This document shows positions 10,889 to 18,434 of a stretch of DNA of 64,000 nt, one piece after another. The notes below the pieces were generated by a model, which ran no database searches, was not told the DNA's origin, and saw nothing but the letters and a program-made list of their open reading frames with translations. A program made the position numbers and the translations under genes. Numbering within the stretch: the first letter of the stretch is position 1; the number at the start of each line of letters is the position of its first letter. Source of the stretch: Pimelobacter simplex (GTDB lineage: Bacteria; Actinomycetota; Actinomycetes; Propionibacteriales; Nocardioidaceae); contig NZ_CP096276.1 in assembly GCF_024662235.1 (NCBI RefSeq), positions 3,348,001-3,412,000 on the forward strand, written 5' to 3'.

Positions 10889-13014
10889 TGGTCGTCCCCC
10901 TTGCTCCGCCCGGGCGGCAGGATCGAGCCGTCGTCGCCGAAGACCGGCAGGTTGCGCGGCGGCGTGGTGCCGGGGATGGCGGCCTTGTCGGGCTTCACCT
11001 GGTCGCCGTCGACGCCGTAGAGCGCCTCCCAGATGGCGCGGATGCCGTCACCGGTCGAGCCGGAGCCGGTACCGCCCTGGCTCATCATCATCACCACGAC
11101 GTAGTCCTTGGTGTACGACGCCACCCAGCCCGTCGACTGCTTGCCGTAGACCTCGGCCGAGCCCGTCTTGGCGCGGATCTGCACCTTGTCGAGCGGGAAG
11201 CCGCCGAGCTTCCATTGCATCGTGCCCACGGTGGCGACGCCCTTGAGCGCGTCGTCGAGGTAGCGCAGCACCGAGGCGGGGATCTTGACCTGGCGGTCCT
11301 TCTTGGGCTTGATCTCGCGGATGACACGGCCGTCGGGCGAGACGATCGCCTTGCCGACCCGGGGCTCCCAGAGCGTGCCGCCGTTGGAGATCGCGCCGTA
11401 CGCGCGGGCCAGCTGGAGCGGGGTGACGATGGTGTCGCCCTGGCCGATGGCGAAGTTGGCCGCGTCGGGCAGGCGGTACTTCCAGCCCTCGACGCAGAAC
11501 TCGCGGGAGAACTTGTAGACGAAGTCGGAGGTCTTGGCGTCCTGCGGCTTCTTCGCGATGCCGCAGTAGTAGCCCTTCATCGACTCGTAGTAGTCGCGCT
11601 TCCACTTGCGGTCCGCGACCCGGCCCGAGGCCTCGCCCGGCAGGTCGACGCCGGTGCGCGAGCCGAAGCCGAACTTCTCGGCCTGCTCGACCAGCGGGTC
11701 CTTGGCGTTGACGTCGTCGGGGTCGGAGCCCAGGCTCTGCCAGTAGTGCATGCCGACCTGGTAGAAGAAGGTGTTGCAGGAGACCTCGAGCGCCTTGGCG
11801 AACGAGATCGGGCCGTAGCCGGCCGACTCGTGGTTGCGGAAGGCGCGGTTGCCGATCTGCACGGCCGAGGAGCAGTTGAGGATCGTGGACGGCGAGTAGC
11901 CGTGGGTCATCGCGCCGACCGTCATGAACGGCTTCCACGTGGAGCCGGGCGCGAACTGGCCCTGGAACGCCCGGGCGAGCAGCGGAGTGCCGGCCGCCTC
12001 GGAGTAGAGCCGCTTCAGCTGCTTGTCGGTGATGCCGCCGACCCACACCGAGGGGTCGTACGTCGGCTGGCTGGCCATCGCGATGATCCGGCCGGTCTTG
12101 GCCTCGAGCACCACGGCGGCGCCGGAGTCGGCCTCGAAGTTGCGCTTCGTGACCGGGTCGCGGGTGGCGCGCTGGGTGGCGATCATCGTGGCGAGCTGCT
12201 TCTCCACGACGCTCTGGACCTTGGCGTCGATCGAGGTGACCAGGGTGTCGCCGGGCTGCGCCTCCAGGTCCGAGACGTCCTGGCGGACCCGGCCCTTGGA
12301 GTCGACGGCGACCTGCTGGTAGCCGGGCTGGCCGCGCAGCCACTCGTCGTACTCCTTCTCGACGCCGGCGCGGCCGACGACCGAGGCGCCGTTGACCGAG
12401 CTGTCGCCGGCCTCCTCGGCGGACTCGAGCTCGTCCTTGGTGATCGGGCTGAGGTAGCCGAGCAGGTGGGCCGCATTGACGCCGTAGGGGGCGGGGTACT
12501 GGCGCACGCTCTGCCGGTCGACGACGACGCCCGGGAAGTCCTCGGGCTGCTCGAGGATCCGCAGCGCCGCGGCCTCGGGGACGTCGAGCGCCACCGGGAC
12601 GGGCTGGTACGGCGAGCCGTTCCAGCAGGTCCCCGCGACCGCGTCCGCGTCGCCGCACAGCAGCAGCTTGGCCTCGATCTTGGGCACCTTGAGCTTGATG
12701 GCGCGCGCCGTGCGGTGGAGCAGCTCGGTGCGGTCGGCGGGCGACATCCGGCCCAGCAGCGTCCGGTCGAGGGAGACCACCCAGATCAGCCGGTTGCTGA
12801 CCAGCGGACGGCCCATCGCGTCGACGACGAGCCCGCGCTGGGGCTGCACGACGATGTCGCGGACCGACTGGGAGGCGGCCTGGCCCTGATACTGCTCCCC
12901 CGAGATCACCTGGAGGTAGTAGAGCCGCGCGCCGAGGGTGGCGAGCAGCGAGAAGACGAGGGTCTGGATGACGACCAGCCGGAGCCGGCTGCGGTGCGAG
13001 GCGGTGGCGGACAT
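10885..13014 (-). CDS. mrdA: Penicillin-binding protein 2, transpeptidase of cell elongation
   Basis: A 709-residue class B PBP: short cytoplasmic tail, one N-terminal membrane anchor (residues about 12-30), dimerisation domain, and transpeptidase domain with all three active-site motifs: STWK (nucleophile Ser, in FAPGSTWKPF), SCN (in EVSCNTFFYQ) and KTG (in RAKTGSAEVYG). It cross-links peptidoglycan made by RodA. A long insertion between SCN and KTG holds several cysteines (YYCGIAKK, REFCVEGW), a feature of actinobacterial homologues. It starts 4 nt after the mreD stop. Confidence 0.95.
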   Translation of the reverse strand: MSATASHRSRLRLVVIQTLVFSLLATLGARLYYLQVISGEQYQGQAASQSVRDIVVQPQRGLVVDAMGRPLVSNRLIWVVSLDRTLLGRMSPADRTELLHRTARAIKLKVPKIEAKLLLCGDADAVAGTCWNGSPYQPVPVALDVPEAAALRILEQPEDFPGVVVDRQSVRQYPAPYGVNAAHLLGYLSPITKDELESAEEAGDSSVNGASVVGRAGVEKEYDEWLRGQPGYQQVAVDSKGRVRQDVSDLEAQPGDTLVTSIDAKVQSVVEKQLATMIATQRATRDPVTKRNFEADSGAAVVLEAKTGRIIAMASQPTYDPSVWVGGITDKQLKRLYSEAAGTPLLARAFQGQFAPGSTWKPFMTVGAMTHGYSPSTILNCSSAVQIGNRAFRNHESAGYGPISFAKALEVSCNTFFYQVGMHYWQSLGSDPDDVNAKDPLVEQAEKFGFGSRTGVDLPGEASGRVADRKWKRDYYESMKGYYCGIAKKPQDAKTSDFVYKFSREFCVEGWKYRLPDAANFAIGQGDTIVTPLQLARAYGAISNGGTLWEPRVGKAIVSPDGRVIREIKPKKDRQVKIPASVLRYLDDALKGVATVGTMQWKLGGFPLDKVQIRAKTGSAEVYGKQSTGWVASYTKDYVVVMMMSQGGTGSGSTGDGIRAIWEALYGVDGDQVKPDKAAIPGTTPPRNLPVFGDDGSILPPGRSKGDDQ

Positions 13015-13017
13015 GTC

Positions 13018-13617
13018 CTAGACCCGCACCCGCATCCGCTGCTCGGCCCGGTCGGCGGTGAGCCGGCGGAACAGCCAGAACGAGGCGGGGATCGCGAGCA
13101 GCGCGACCACGACGTCGAGCACCAGCGCGACGACCGCGACGGTGAGCAGGTCGCCCACCGCGGCACCGGAGTCGCCCAGGAGCAGCCCGGTCAGCGCGAA
13201 GACCGACGTGCCGATGAACGAGCCGCCCGCGGCGGCGGCGAGCACCACCGGCAGCGGCGGACGCCGTACGCCCTCGCGGGCGAAGCGGCTGCCGGCACCG
13301 GCGTCGCCGGCGTTGTCGTGGACCAGGCGGCCCACGACGTAGCCGACCGCCATCAGGGCGAGCGCCCAGCGTCCGGCGATGTGGTCGGCCGGCGGAGCGA
13401 TGTCGAGCAGCAGGCCGGCCCCGAAGCCGGTGAGCGTGGCGAAACGGGTGTCGGTGGCCAGCGCCGTGGCGACCACGACGAGAAGCACCAGGTCGGGGAC
13501 GATGCCGAGCCCGCCGACGTTCCAGGCGAACGGCGGCAGCACGGTCACCTGGAGCAGCAGCGCGGCGACGACCGCGAGCAGGACCGCAGCCAGCCGGGCG
13601 GTGGATCCGGTCCTCAT
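13018..13617 (-). CDS. mreD: Rod shape-determining membrane protein MreD
   Basis: A 199-residue protein with five to six membrane helices, matching MreD in size and position. The ATG at 13617 is chosen because it forms a 4-nt overlap with the mreC stop, like other junctions in this operon; the longer open frame upstream lies inside mreC. MreD is part of the elongation complex with MreC, RodA and PBP2. Sequence conservation in the family is low, so the call leans on topology and synteny. Confidence 0.9.
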   Translation of the reverse strand: MRTGSTARLAAVLLAVVAALLLQVTVLPPFAWNVGGLGIVPDLVLLVVVATALATDTRFATLTGFGAGLLLDIAPPADHIAGRWALALMAVGYVVGRLVHDNAGDAGAGSRFAREGVRRPPLPVVLAAAAGGSFIGTSVFALTGLLLGDSGAAVGDLLTVAVVALVLDVVVALLAIPASFWLFRRLTADRAEQRMRVRV

Positions 13618-14573
13618 CGCTCGAGCCTCAGGCTTTCGTCGGCCTCGATCACGCGGCCGGCGGTGCCGGACGGCACCACCACGCCGACGAGGTCGAGGGC
13701 GGTGAAGTCGACCGCGGGCGTGATCTCCGCGCGGTAGGAGGTCTCGCGCAGCGACTCGTAGACCTTGCCGACGGTGCCGATCGGCACGCCGGCGACATAG
13801 GGCGCACCGCCCTCGCTCCCCCACGTGAAGACCGCCTGGCCGCTCTTGGGGACGACCTTGCGGTCGGTGAGCTCGAGCTCGAGCCGGTCGTCGACGCCGA
13901 GCGTGCCGTGGCCGCGGACGAAGCCGAGCTCCATGTTGTCACCGATCCGGCCGCCGACCGAGGACGAGTCGTCGATGACGAGCAGGACGGTGGCGGTGTG
14001 GGCGGTCACCGAGGTGATCCGGCCGACCAGGCCGGCGCCCGCGACGACGGTCATGTCGGGGTGCAGGCCGGCGTCGGAGCCGGCGTCGAGGACCACCGAG
14101 CTGCGCGCGGACTGGGCCGAGGACATCGAGATCACCCGGGCCGGGACGAGCGCGTAGCCGATGTCGCCGGCCACGGCCTGGAGGTCCTTGAGGGCCTTGA
14201 CCTGGTGGGCGTTGTAGCCGGCCTTGTCGAGCTGGTTGCGCAGGTCCTGGTTCTCGGCGACCAGCGCCGCGTTCTCGTCGCGCAGCGTGGCGTTGGAGCG
14301 GAAGCTGTCGGGGATCGAGGTGATCGGGCGGACCGCGGAGGCCACGCCGGCCTGGGCCGGGCCGAGCACCTCGCCGGCCACGCGGCGCACCGGGTCGAGC
14401 GGCGAGCCGTCACCGCCGGCCTTGTCCACCGCCATCAGGGCGGCGCAGGCGAGGACGAGGGCGACCACGAGCGAGCGCGAGGGGCGCCCGGAGTCGCGCT
14501 CGGTGTCGCGCGGGGCGTTGCGGGACGCGCCGGTCCGCCGTACGGGGGCGGGGGGTCGGGTGTCGAGGGTCAT
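13614..14573 (-). CDS. mreC: Rod shape-determining protein MreC
   Basis: A 319-residue bitopic protein: basic Pro/Arg-rich cytoplasmic tail, one membrane helix near residues 32-48, a coiled-coil (about 85-115: NATLRDENAALVAENQDLRNQL) and a periplasmic beta-barrel domain with VVAGAGLVGRITSV and a C-terminal TALDLVGVVVP segment. MreC scaffolds the elongasome and activates PBP2. Its ATG overlaps the mreB stop by one base (TGATG). Confidence 0.95.
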   Translation of the reverse strand: MTLDTRPPAPVRRTGASRNAPRDTERDSGRPSRSLVVALVLACAALMAVDKAGGDGSPLDPVRRVAGEVLGPAQAGVASAVRPITSIPDSFRSNATLRDENAALVAENQDLRNQLDKAGYNAHQVKALKDLQAVAGDIGYALVPARVISMSSAQSARSSVVLDAGSDAGLHPDMTVVAGAGLVGRITSVTAHTATVLLVIDDSSSVGGRIGDNMELGFVRGHGTLGVDDRLELELTDRKVVPKSGQAVFTWGSEGGAPYVAGVPIGTVGKVYESLRETSYRAEITPAVDFTALDLVGVVVPSGTAGRVIEADESLRLER

Positions 14574-15604
14574 CAGAACCGCCGGGGGTTGGTGACCAGC
14601 ACCTGCTGCAGCGCCTCGAACTCCTCGACGCAGCGGCCGGCGCCCATGGCCACCGAGACCAGCGGGTCGTCGGCGACGTGGACGGGCATGCCGGTCTCGT
14701 GGCGGATCCGCTCGTCGAGGCCGCGCAGGAGCGCGCCGCCGCCGGTGAGCACGATGCCGCGGTCCATGATGTCGCCGGACAGCTCGGGCGGGGTCTGGTC
14801 GAGGGTCACCCGGACCGCGTCGACGATGGCGTGCAATGGCTCCTCGAGCGCATGGCGTACGTCGGCGCTGGTGACCTCGACCGTGCGCGGCAGGCCGGTC
14901 ACCATGTCCCGGCCGCGGACCTCGCCCTCGGGCTCGCCGGGGCGCGGGAAGGCCGAGCCGAGCGTCATCTTGACGTCCTCGGCGGTGCGCTCGCCGAGCA
15001 TGACGCCGTGCTCCTTCTTCATCCAGGCGATGATCGCGGCGTCGAGGTCGTCGCCCGCGGTGCGGATGGAGAGCGAGGTGACGATGCCGCCGAGCGAGAT
15101 GACGGCGACCTCGGTGGTGCCGCCGCCGACGTCGACGATCATGTTGCCGGTCGCCTCGTGCACCGGCAGGCCGGCGCCGATCGCCGCGGCCATGGGCTCC
15201 TCGACGACGTACACGCGGCGGGCACCGGCCTGGTAGCCGGCCTCCTTGACCGCGCGCTGCTCGACCGGCGTGATCGAGCTGGGGACGCAGATGACCATGC
15301 GGGGCTTGGCGAAGTAGCGGCGCCGGTGCACGCGCGCGATGAAGTGGCGCAGCATCTGCTCGGTCGCCTCGAAGTCGGCGATCACGCCGTCGCGCAGGGG
15401 GCGCAGGGCAGTGATGTTGTCGGGGGTCCGGCCCAGCATCTGCTTGGCCTGGTGCCCCACGGCGATCACCTCGCCGGTGCTGTCGTTGAGCGCGACGACG
15501 CTCGGCTCGTCGAGCAGGACGCCCCGGCGGCGGACGTAGACGAGCGTGTTGGCGGTGCCGAGGTCGACGGCCATGTCCCGGCCGATGATGGAGTTCGCCC
15601 TCAC
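14573..15604 (-). CDS. mreB: Rod shape-determining actin homologue MreB
   Basis: A 343-residue bacterial actin with phosphate-1 loop DLGTANTLVYV near the N-terminus, phosphate-2 DVGGGTTEVAVISLGG, and adenosine motif VLTGGGALLRGLD. MreB filaments orient the elongation machinery. The GTG at 15604 gives a family-typical length and has GAGGA just upstream at short spacing; the longer open frame to 15784 has no family similarity. First gene of the operon. Presence of MreB fits a rod-shaped or branching actinobacterium; lateral-growing genera use it, apical growers such as Mycobacterium lack it. Confidence 0.93.
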   Translation of the reverse strand: MRANSIIGRDMAVDLGTANTLVYVRRRGVLLDEPSVVALNDSTGEVIAVGHQAKQMLGRTPDNITALRPLRDGVIADFEATEQMLRHFIARVHRRRYFAKPRMVICVPSSITPVEQRAVKEAGYQAGARRVYVVEEPMAAAIGAGLPVHEATGNMIVDVGGGTTEVAVISLGGIVTSLSIRTAGDDLDAAIIAWMKKEHGVMLGERTAEDVKMTLGSAFPRPGEPEGEVRGRDMVTGLPRTVEVTSADVRHALEEPLHAIVDAVRVTLDQTPPELSGDIMDRGIVLTGGGALLRGLDERIRHETGMPVHVADDPLVSVAMGAGRCVEEFEALQQVLVTNPRRF

Positions 15605-15826
15605 GCTTCCTCGCAAGACGTCGCCGGACCAGCCGTCTCGGCAGGTCCGCTCGCGCGCGTCTGGGGAAGCCGGCTCACCCCGGGGATTTCGCCGGGGATT
15701 TCGCCGGGGAGACCTCCGGGCGCACGCTCCGACGGCCTCCGTCAGCGAGCGTAAGCAAGGAACCCCGTCGTGCGGGGTAGCCACGCCGTGTCGGCGTGGT
15801 GTAACGGCCGCGAGGGGCCCCAGGTG
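15605..15826. promoter_or_regulatory. mreB upstream region between ndk and mreB
   Basis: This 222-bp gap must hold the mreB promoter. A 12-bp unit GGGGATTTCGCC occurs twice in tandem with a third partial copy at about 15681-15708 on the plus strand, inside the presumed mreB leader. No TAnnnT hexamer stands at leaderless distance from the mreB GTG. The ndk-proximal part carries the hairpins listed separately. Confidence 0.4.
15763..15799 (-). terminator. Tandem hairpins downstream of ndk
   Basis: Two adjacent perfect stems lie 28-64 nt past the ndk stop: CCACGCCG/CGGCGTGG with a 3-nt loop (15781-15799) and CCCCG/CGGGG with a 5-nt loop (15763-15777). There is no U-tract, as is common for actinobacterial terminators. 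They separate ndk from mreB transcription. Confidence 0.5.
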
Positions 15827-16237
15827 TCAGCCGAGGTGCGGGAACCAGAGCGCGATCTCGCGCGCCGCCGACTCCGGCGAGTCCGAGCCGTGCACGAGGT
15901 TCTCGCGGTTGGACAGCGAGAGGTCGCCGCGGATCGTGCCCGGGGCGGCCTTGCGGCCGTCGGTCGCACCGTTGAGCGCGCGGACCACCTCGATGGCCTC
16001 GTCGCCCTCGAGGACCAGCGCCACGAGCGGGCCGCTGGTGACGAAGGTGCGCAGCGGCGGGTAGAAGTCGCGCTCGACGTGCTCGGCGTAGTGCGCGTCG
16101 GCCTGGGCCGCGTCGATGTGGCGGTGCTCCAGGGCGACGATGCTCAGTCCCTTGGCCTCGAACCGGGCCAGCACGTTGCCGACCAGGCCCCGGCGGACCG
16201 CGTCGGGCTTGAGGAGGACGAGGGTGCGTTGGGTCAC
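15827..16237 (-). CDS. ndk: Nucleoside-diphosphate kinase
   Basis: A 136-residue enzyme of standard length that transfers the gamma-phosphate of ATP to nucleoside diphosphates via a phosphohistidine. The active-site His is in NLVHGSDSPESA; the N-terminal LVLLKPDAVRRGLVG and GTIRGDL are family hallmarks. GTG start with TAGGGT 7 nt upstream and no Shine-Dalgarno sequence, so probably leaderless. The ndk-mreB order is conserved in many actinobacteria. Confidence 0.97.
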   Translation of the reverse strand: MTQRTLVLLKPDAVRRGLVGNVLARFEAKGLSIVALEHRHIDAAQADAHYAEHVERDFYPPLRTFVTSGPLVALVLEGDEAIEVVRALNGATDGRKAAPGTIRGDLSLSNRENLVHGSDSPESAAREIALWFPHLG

Positions 16238-16244
16238 GTGCGTG

Positions 16245-16250
16245 ACCCTA
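16245..16250 (-). promoter_or_regulatory. -10 hexamer TAGGGT of leaderless ndk transcript
   Basis: Minus-strand TAGGGT, 7 nt, then GTG at 16237. The divergent phosphatase -10 is only 22 bp away, so the two -35 regions must overlap or interleave. Confidence 0.6.
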
Positions 16251-16272
16251 GGCCATGCGTACCGGCCGTTTG

Positions 16273-16278
16273 TAGGTT
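16273..16278 (+). promoter_or_regulatory. -10 hexamer TAGGTT of leaderless phosphatase transcript
   Basis: TAGGTT, 6 nt, then GTG at 16285. Face to face with the ndk promoter. Confidence 0.55.
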
Positions 16279-16284
16279 GGCCCC

Positions 16285-16743
16285 GTGGACGAGCCCTGGG
16301 ACCCCGCCGCGCCGGGCGTGCTCACCCTCCCCTCCGGGCGGCGGGTGCGCGGCCGCGGGCTGAGCCGCCCCCTGCCCGAGGGACCGCTGCCCACCTACGG
16401 CGTCTACCTCCTCGGCAAGCAGCCCGAGCCGGTCGCCTGGCCGAGCCGGTGGGTGCGCTGGCCCGACTTCCGCCTCCCCGCCGACCCCGACGACCTGCCC
16501 GCCGTCCTGGCCGACGTCCTGCGCCGGTCGGCGTCCGAGCGCGTCGAAGTAGCGTGTTCCGGCGGCCGAGGACGCACCGGTACGACGCTCGCCTGCCTCG
16601 CCGTCCTCGACGGCGTCGCCCCGCGCGAGGCGGTCGCCTTCGTGCGCCGCCACTACAGCCCGCACGCGGTCGAGACCTTCGCCCAGCGCCGTTTCGTACG
16701 ACGCTTCGAGCCCGGCGTCAGCGGCGGTCCAGCGACCGGGTGA
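16285..16743 (+). CDS. Protein-tyrosine-phosphatase-family protein
   Basis: A 152-residue protein with the Cys-phosphatase signature CSGGRGRTG (CxxGxxRT form), in which Cys is the nucleophile and Arg binds phosphate. The flanking VEVACSGG...TTLACLAVLDG and a following Arg-rich helix fit small bacterial dual-specificity or tyrosine phosphatases. The general-acid Asp expected upstream is not obvious, perhaps within RWPDFRLPADPDDL. GTG start, leaderless signature. Its last 26 bp overlap the 3' end of the convergent MerR gene. Confidence 0.75.
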   Translation: MDEPWDPAAPGVLTLPSGRRVRGRGLSRPLPEGPLPTYGVYLLGKQPEPVAWPSRWVRWPDFRLPADPDDLPAVLADVLRRSASERVEVACSGGRGRTGTTLACLAVLDGVAPREAVAFVRRHYSPHAVETFAQRRFVRRFEPGVSGGPATG

Positions 16744-17482
16744 TCACCTTGTTGGCCGAGCGCTGGAAGCCGCGCACGATGGCCTCGACGGTGAGCCGGC
16801 GCAGGGTGGCGATGGTCGCCTCGAGCTGAGCGGCGTCCTCGCGGGAGTGGCTGCGGTCGCGGCGCCAGGGCTCGACGACCTCGTCGTGCAGGACGACGGT
16901 GAGCTCCTCGGCGAGCGCCGACATGTGCCGCTCGATGGCCTCGCCCGCCGCGCGCATGCCGGCCACGGGGATGTCGACCTGGAGCAGCTCGACGGCGACG
17001 TCGAAGCCGTGCACGGGCGTGTAGCGGACCCGGCCGCGCTCGTCGGTGACCCGGCGCAGCATGCCGAAGTCCTCGATGAGGGCGACCTCCTCGTCGGTGA
17101 GCCGGCGCCCGGCGTGCTCGTCGAGCTGGCGGCGGGTGAGCTCGGCCGGCTCCCCCACGGTCCACGAGGTGAGCATCGCCCGCTGGACGGCGAGGTCCTC
17201 GACGCCGGCGTCGGCGGGCAGCGAGGCGAGGTACTTCTCGATCGCCTGGAGGGTGAACCCGTGGCCCTGGAGCGCCCGGATCATCTCGAGCCGGGCGAGG
17301 TGGGTGTCGTCGTACCAGGCCATCCGGCCGCGGCGCGCGGGCGGCGGGAGCAGGCCCAGGCTGGCGTAGTAGCGGGTGGTGCGCACGGTCAGCCCGGCGG
17401 TCGAGGCGAGCTCGTCGATGGTGCGCAGGCCCTCGTCGCGCTCGGACGACGGCCCCGACTCCACTCCGGCGACTGCACTCAT
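16718..17482 (-). CDS. MerR-family transcriptional regulator, probable mce-operon regulator
   Basis: A 254-residue regulator with an N-terminal MerR winged helix (TIDELASTAGLTVRTTRYYASLGLLPPP, shown here in outline: helix-turn-helix about residues 20-45, then wing MAWYDDTHLARLEMI) and a long C-terminal effector domain without the metal-binding Cys of CueR/ZntR. The ATG at 17482 is preferred to the GTG 9 nt upstream because TACTGT lies 7 nt before it. Its promoter carries a 17-bp palindrome matching that of the adjacent divergent mce operon, so self-regulation and mce control are likely. Ligand is unknown, plausibly a lipid or acyl-CoA. Confidence 0.88.
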   Translation of the reverse strand: MSAVAGVESGPSSERDEGLRTIDELASTAGLTVRTTRYYASLGLLPPPARRGRMAWYDDTHLARLEMIRALQGHGFTLQAIEKYLASLPADAGVEDLAVQRAMLTSWTVGEPAELTRRQLDEHAGRRLTDEEVALIEDFGMLRRVTDERGRVRYTPVHGFDVAVELLQVDIPVAGMRAAGEAIERHMSALAEELTVVLHDEVVEPWRRDRSHSREDAAQLEATIATLRRLTVEAIVRGFQRSANKVITRSLDRR

Positions 17483-17487
17483 GACTG

Positions 17488-17504
17488 TCACAGTACGGCT
17501 GTCA
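17488..17504. promoter_or_regulatory. Candidate MerR operator overlapping its own -10
   Basis: Plus-strand TCACAGTACGGCTGTCA; on the minus strand it reads TGACAG, 3 nt, TACTGT, GA. The -10 hexamer TACTGT (17490-17495) is inside the palindrome and 7 nt from the MerR ATG. It matches the mce-side operator in both arms (one mismatch). Confidence 0.6.
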
Positions 17505-17574
17505 TTTCACCGATGCAACGCGGCGATGGACGCGGGGGTTGACGTAGGTCACATCGCCGGGGACAGTACCGGTG

Positions 17575-17591
17575 TGACAGTTCTACTGTCA
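17575..17591. promoter_or_regulatory. Candidate MerR operator in the mce promoter
   Basis: TGACAGTTCTACTGTCA, a perfect palindrome with 7-nt arms and a 3-nt centre. The hexamer TACTGT at 17584-17589 occupies the same place in the palindrome as in the MerR promoter and is the likely -10, giving a leader of about 30 nt with AGGAG 5 nt before the permease ATG. A further small palindrome, TGAC-GTAG-GTCA, is at 17540-17551. Confidence 0.65.
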
Positions 17592-17624
17592 TTCTCGGCT
17601 GCCCCACGAGAGACAGGAGCGACG

Positions 17625-18434
17625 ATGCCGGCCACCAGCGCTGCGCGCGTCCTCCCGGCGCTCGCCCGGCCGCTCGGCGAGGTCGTGGGGCTGCTGCGGT
17701 TCGGCCGGCAGGTCTTCGCCGCGCTCCTGGCCACGATCACCGGGCGCCGCTTCCCGCTCGCCGAGACGGTGCTCCAGACCTGGTACGCCATCCGGGTCTG
17801 CACGCTGCCCGCACTGGCGGTCTCGGTGCCCTTCGGCATCATCCTGGCGCTCCAGGTCGGCGTCCTCGCCCAGGAGGTCGGGGCGGTCTCGTTCACCGGC
17901 GCCGGCAACACGCTCGCCGTGGTCCGCCAGGCCTCTCCCCTGATCACCGCGCTCATGCTCTCCGGCGTCGCCGGCTCCGCGATCTGCGCCGACCTCGGCT
18001 CGCGCAAGATCCGCGAGGAGATCGACGCGATGGAGGTGATGGGCCTGCCGGTCGTCGAGCGTCTGGTCGTGCCCCGGATGCTCGCGATCATCCTGGTCGC
18101 GGTGCTGCTCAACGGCGTCGTCATGTTCTTCACGATCATCACCACGCTCGGCGTGAGCGTCGTGCTCCAGGACCTGCCGCCGGGCAGCTACCTCGCGTCG
18201 GTGACGACGCTGGCGCAGCTCTCCGACCTGTGGCTGTCCTTGACCAAGGCGGCGATCTTCGCGGTCATCTGCGCCGTGGTCGCGTCGTACAAGGGGCTGC
18301 GGGCCGACCGCGGCCCGACCGGTGTGGGCGAGGCGGTGACCAGCGCGGTGGTCACCAACTTCGTGCTGCTGTTCGCCGCCAACTTCGTCATCTCCCAGGT
18401 GCACAGCACGTTCGCCGGAGGTCCGATCGGATGA
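17625..18434 (+). CDS. yrbEA: MCE-associated permease YrbE, first copy (MlaE family)
   Basis: A 269-residue membrane protein of the MlaE permease family, membrane component of the Mce lipid importer, with five to six helices. Family features are QVGVLAQEVGAVSFTGAG, the cytoplasmic coupling segment SRKIREEIDAMEVMGL and PRMLAIILVAVLLNG. The ATG at 17625 follows AGGAG at 5 nt; the longer open frame upstream crosses the operator region. First gene of the mce operon and coupled by a 4-nt overlap to the next permease. The ATPase (MceG/Mkl) is not in the window, as usual for these operons. Confidence 0.93.
   Translation: MPATSAARVLPALARPLGEVVGLLRFGRQVFAALLATITGRRFPLAETVLQTWYAIRVCTLPALAVSVPFGIILALQVGVLAQEVGAVSFTGAGNTLAVVRQASPLITALMLSGVAGSAICADLGSRKIREEIDAMEVMGLPVVERLVVPRMLAIILVAVLLNGVVMFFTIITTLGVSVVLQDLPPGSYLASVTTLAQLSDLWLSLTKAAIFAVICAVVASYKGLRADRGPTGVGEAVTSAVVTNFVLLFAANFVISQVHSTFAGGPIG

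Noticed and set aside
7790..11020. A 1,076-codon open frame on the plus strand antisense to copCD, ycnI and rodA
   Set aside because: Its composition (runs of Asp, Glu, Arg, Gly, Gln) is the mirror of high-GC third-position bias in the opposite-strand genes, which have clear family motifs.
15605..15784. A 60-residue N-terminal extension of MreB
   Set aside because: Arg/Pro-rich, includes the tandem DNA repeat, and has no counterpart in the MreB family; GTG at 15604 gives the normal length.
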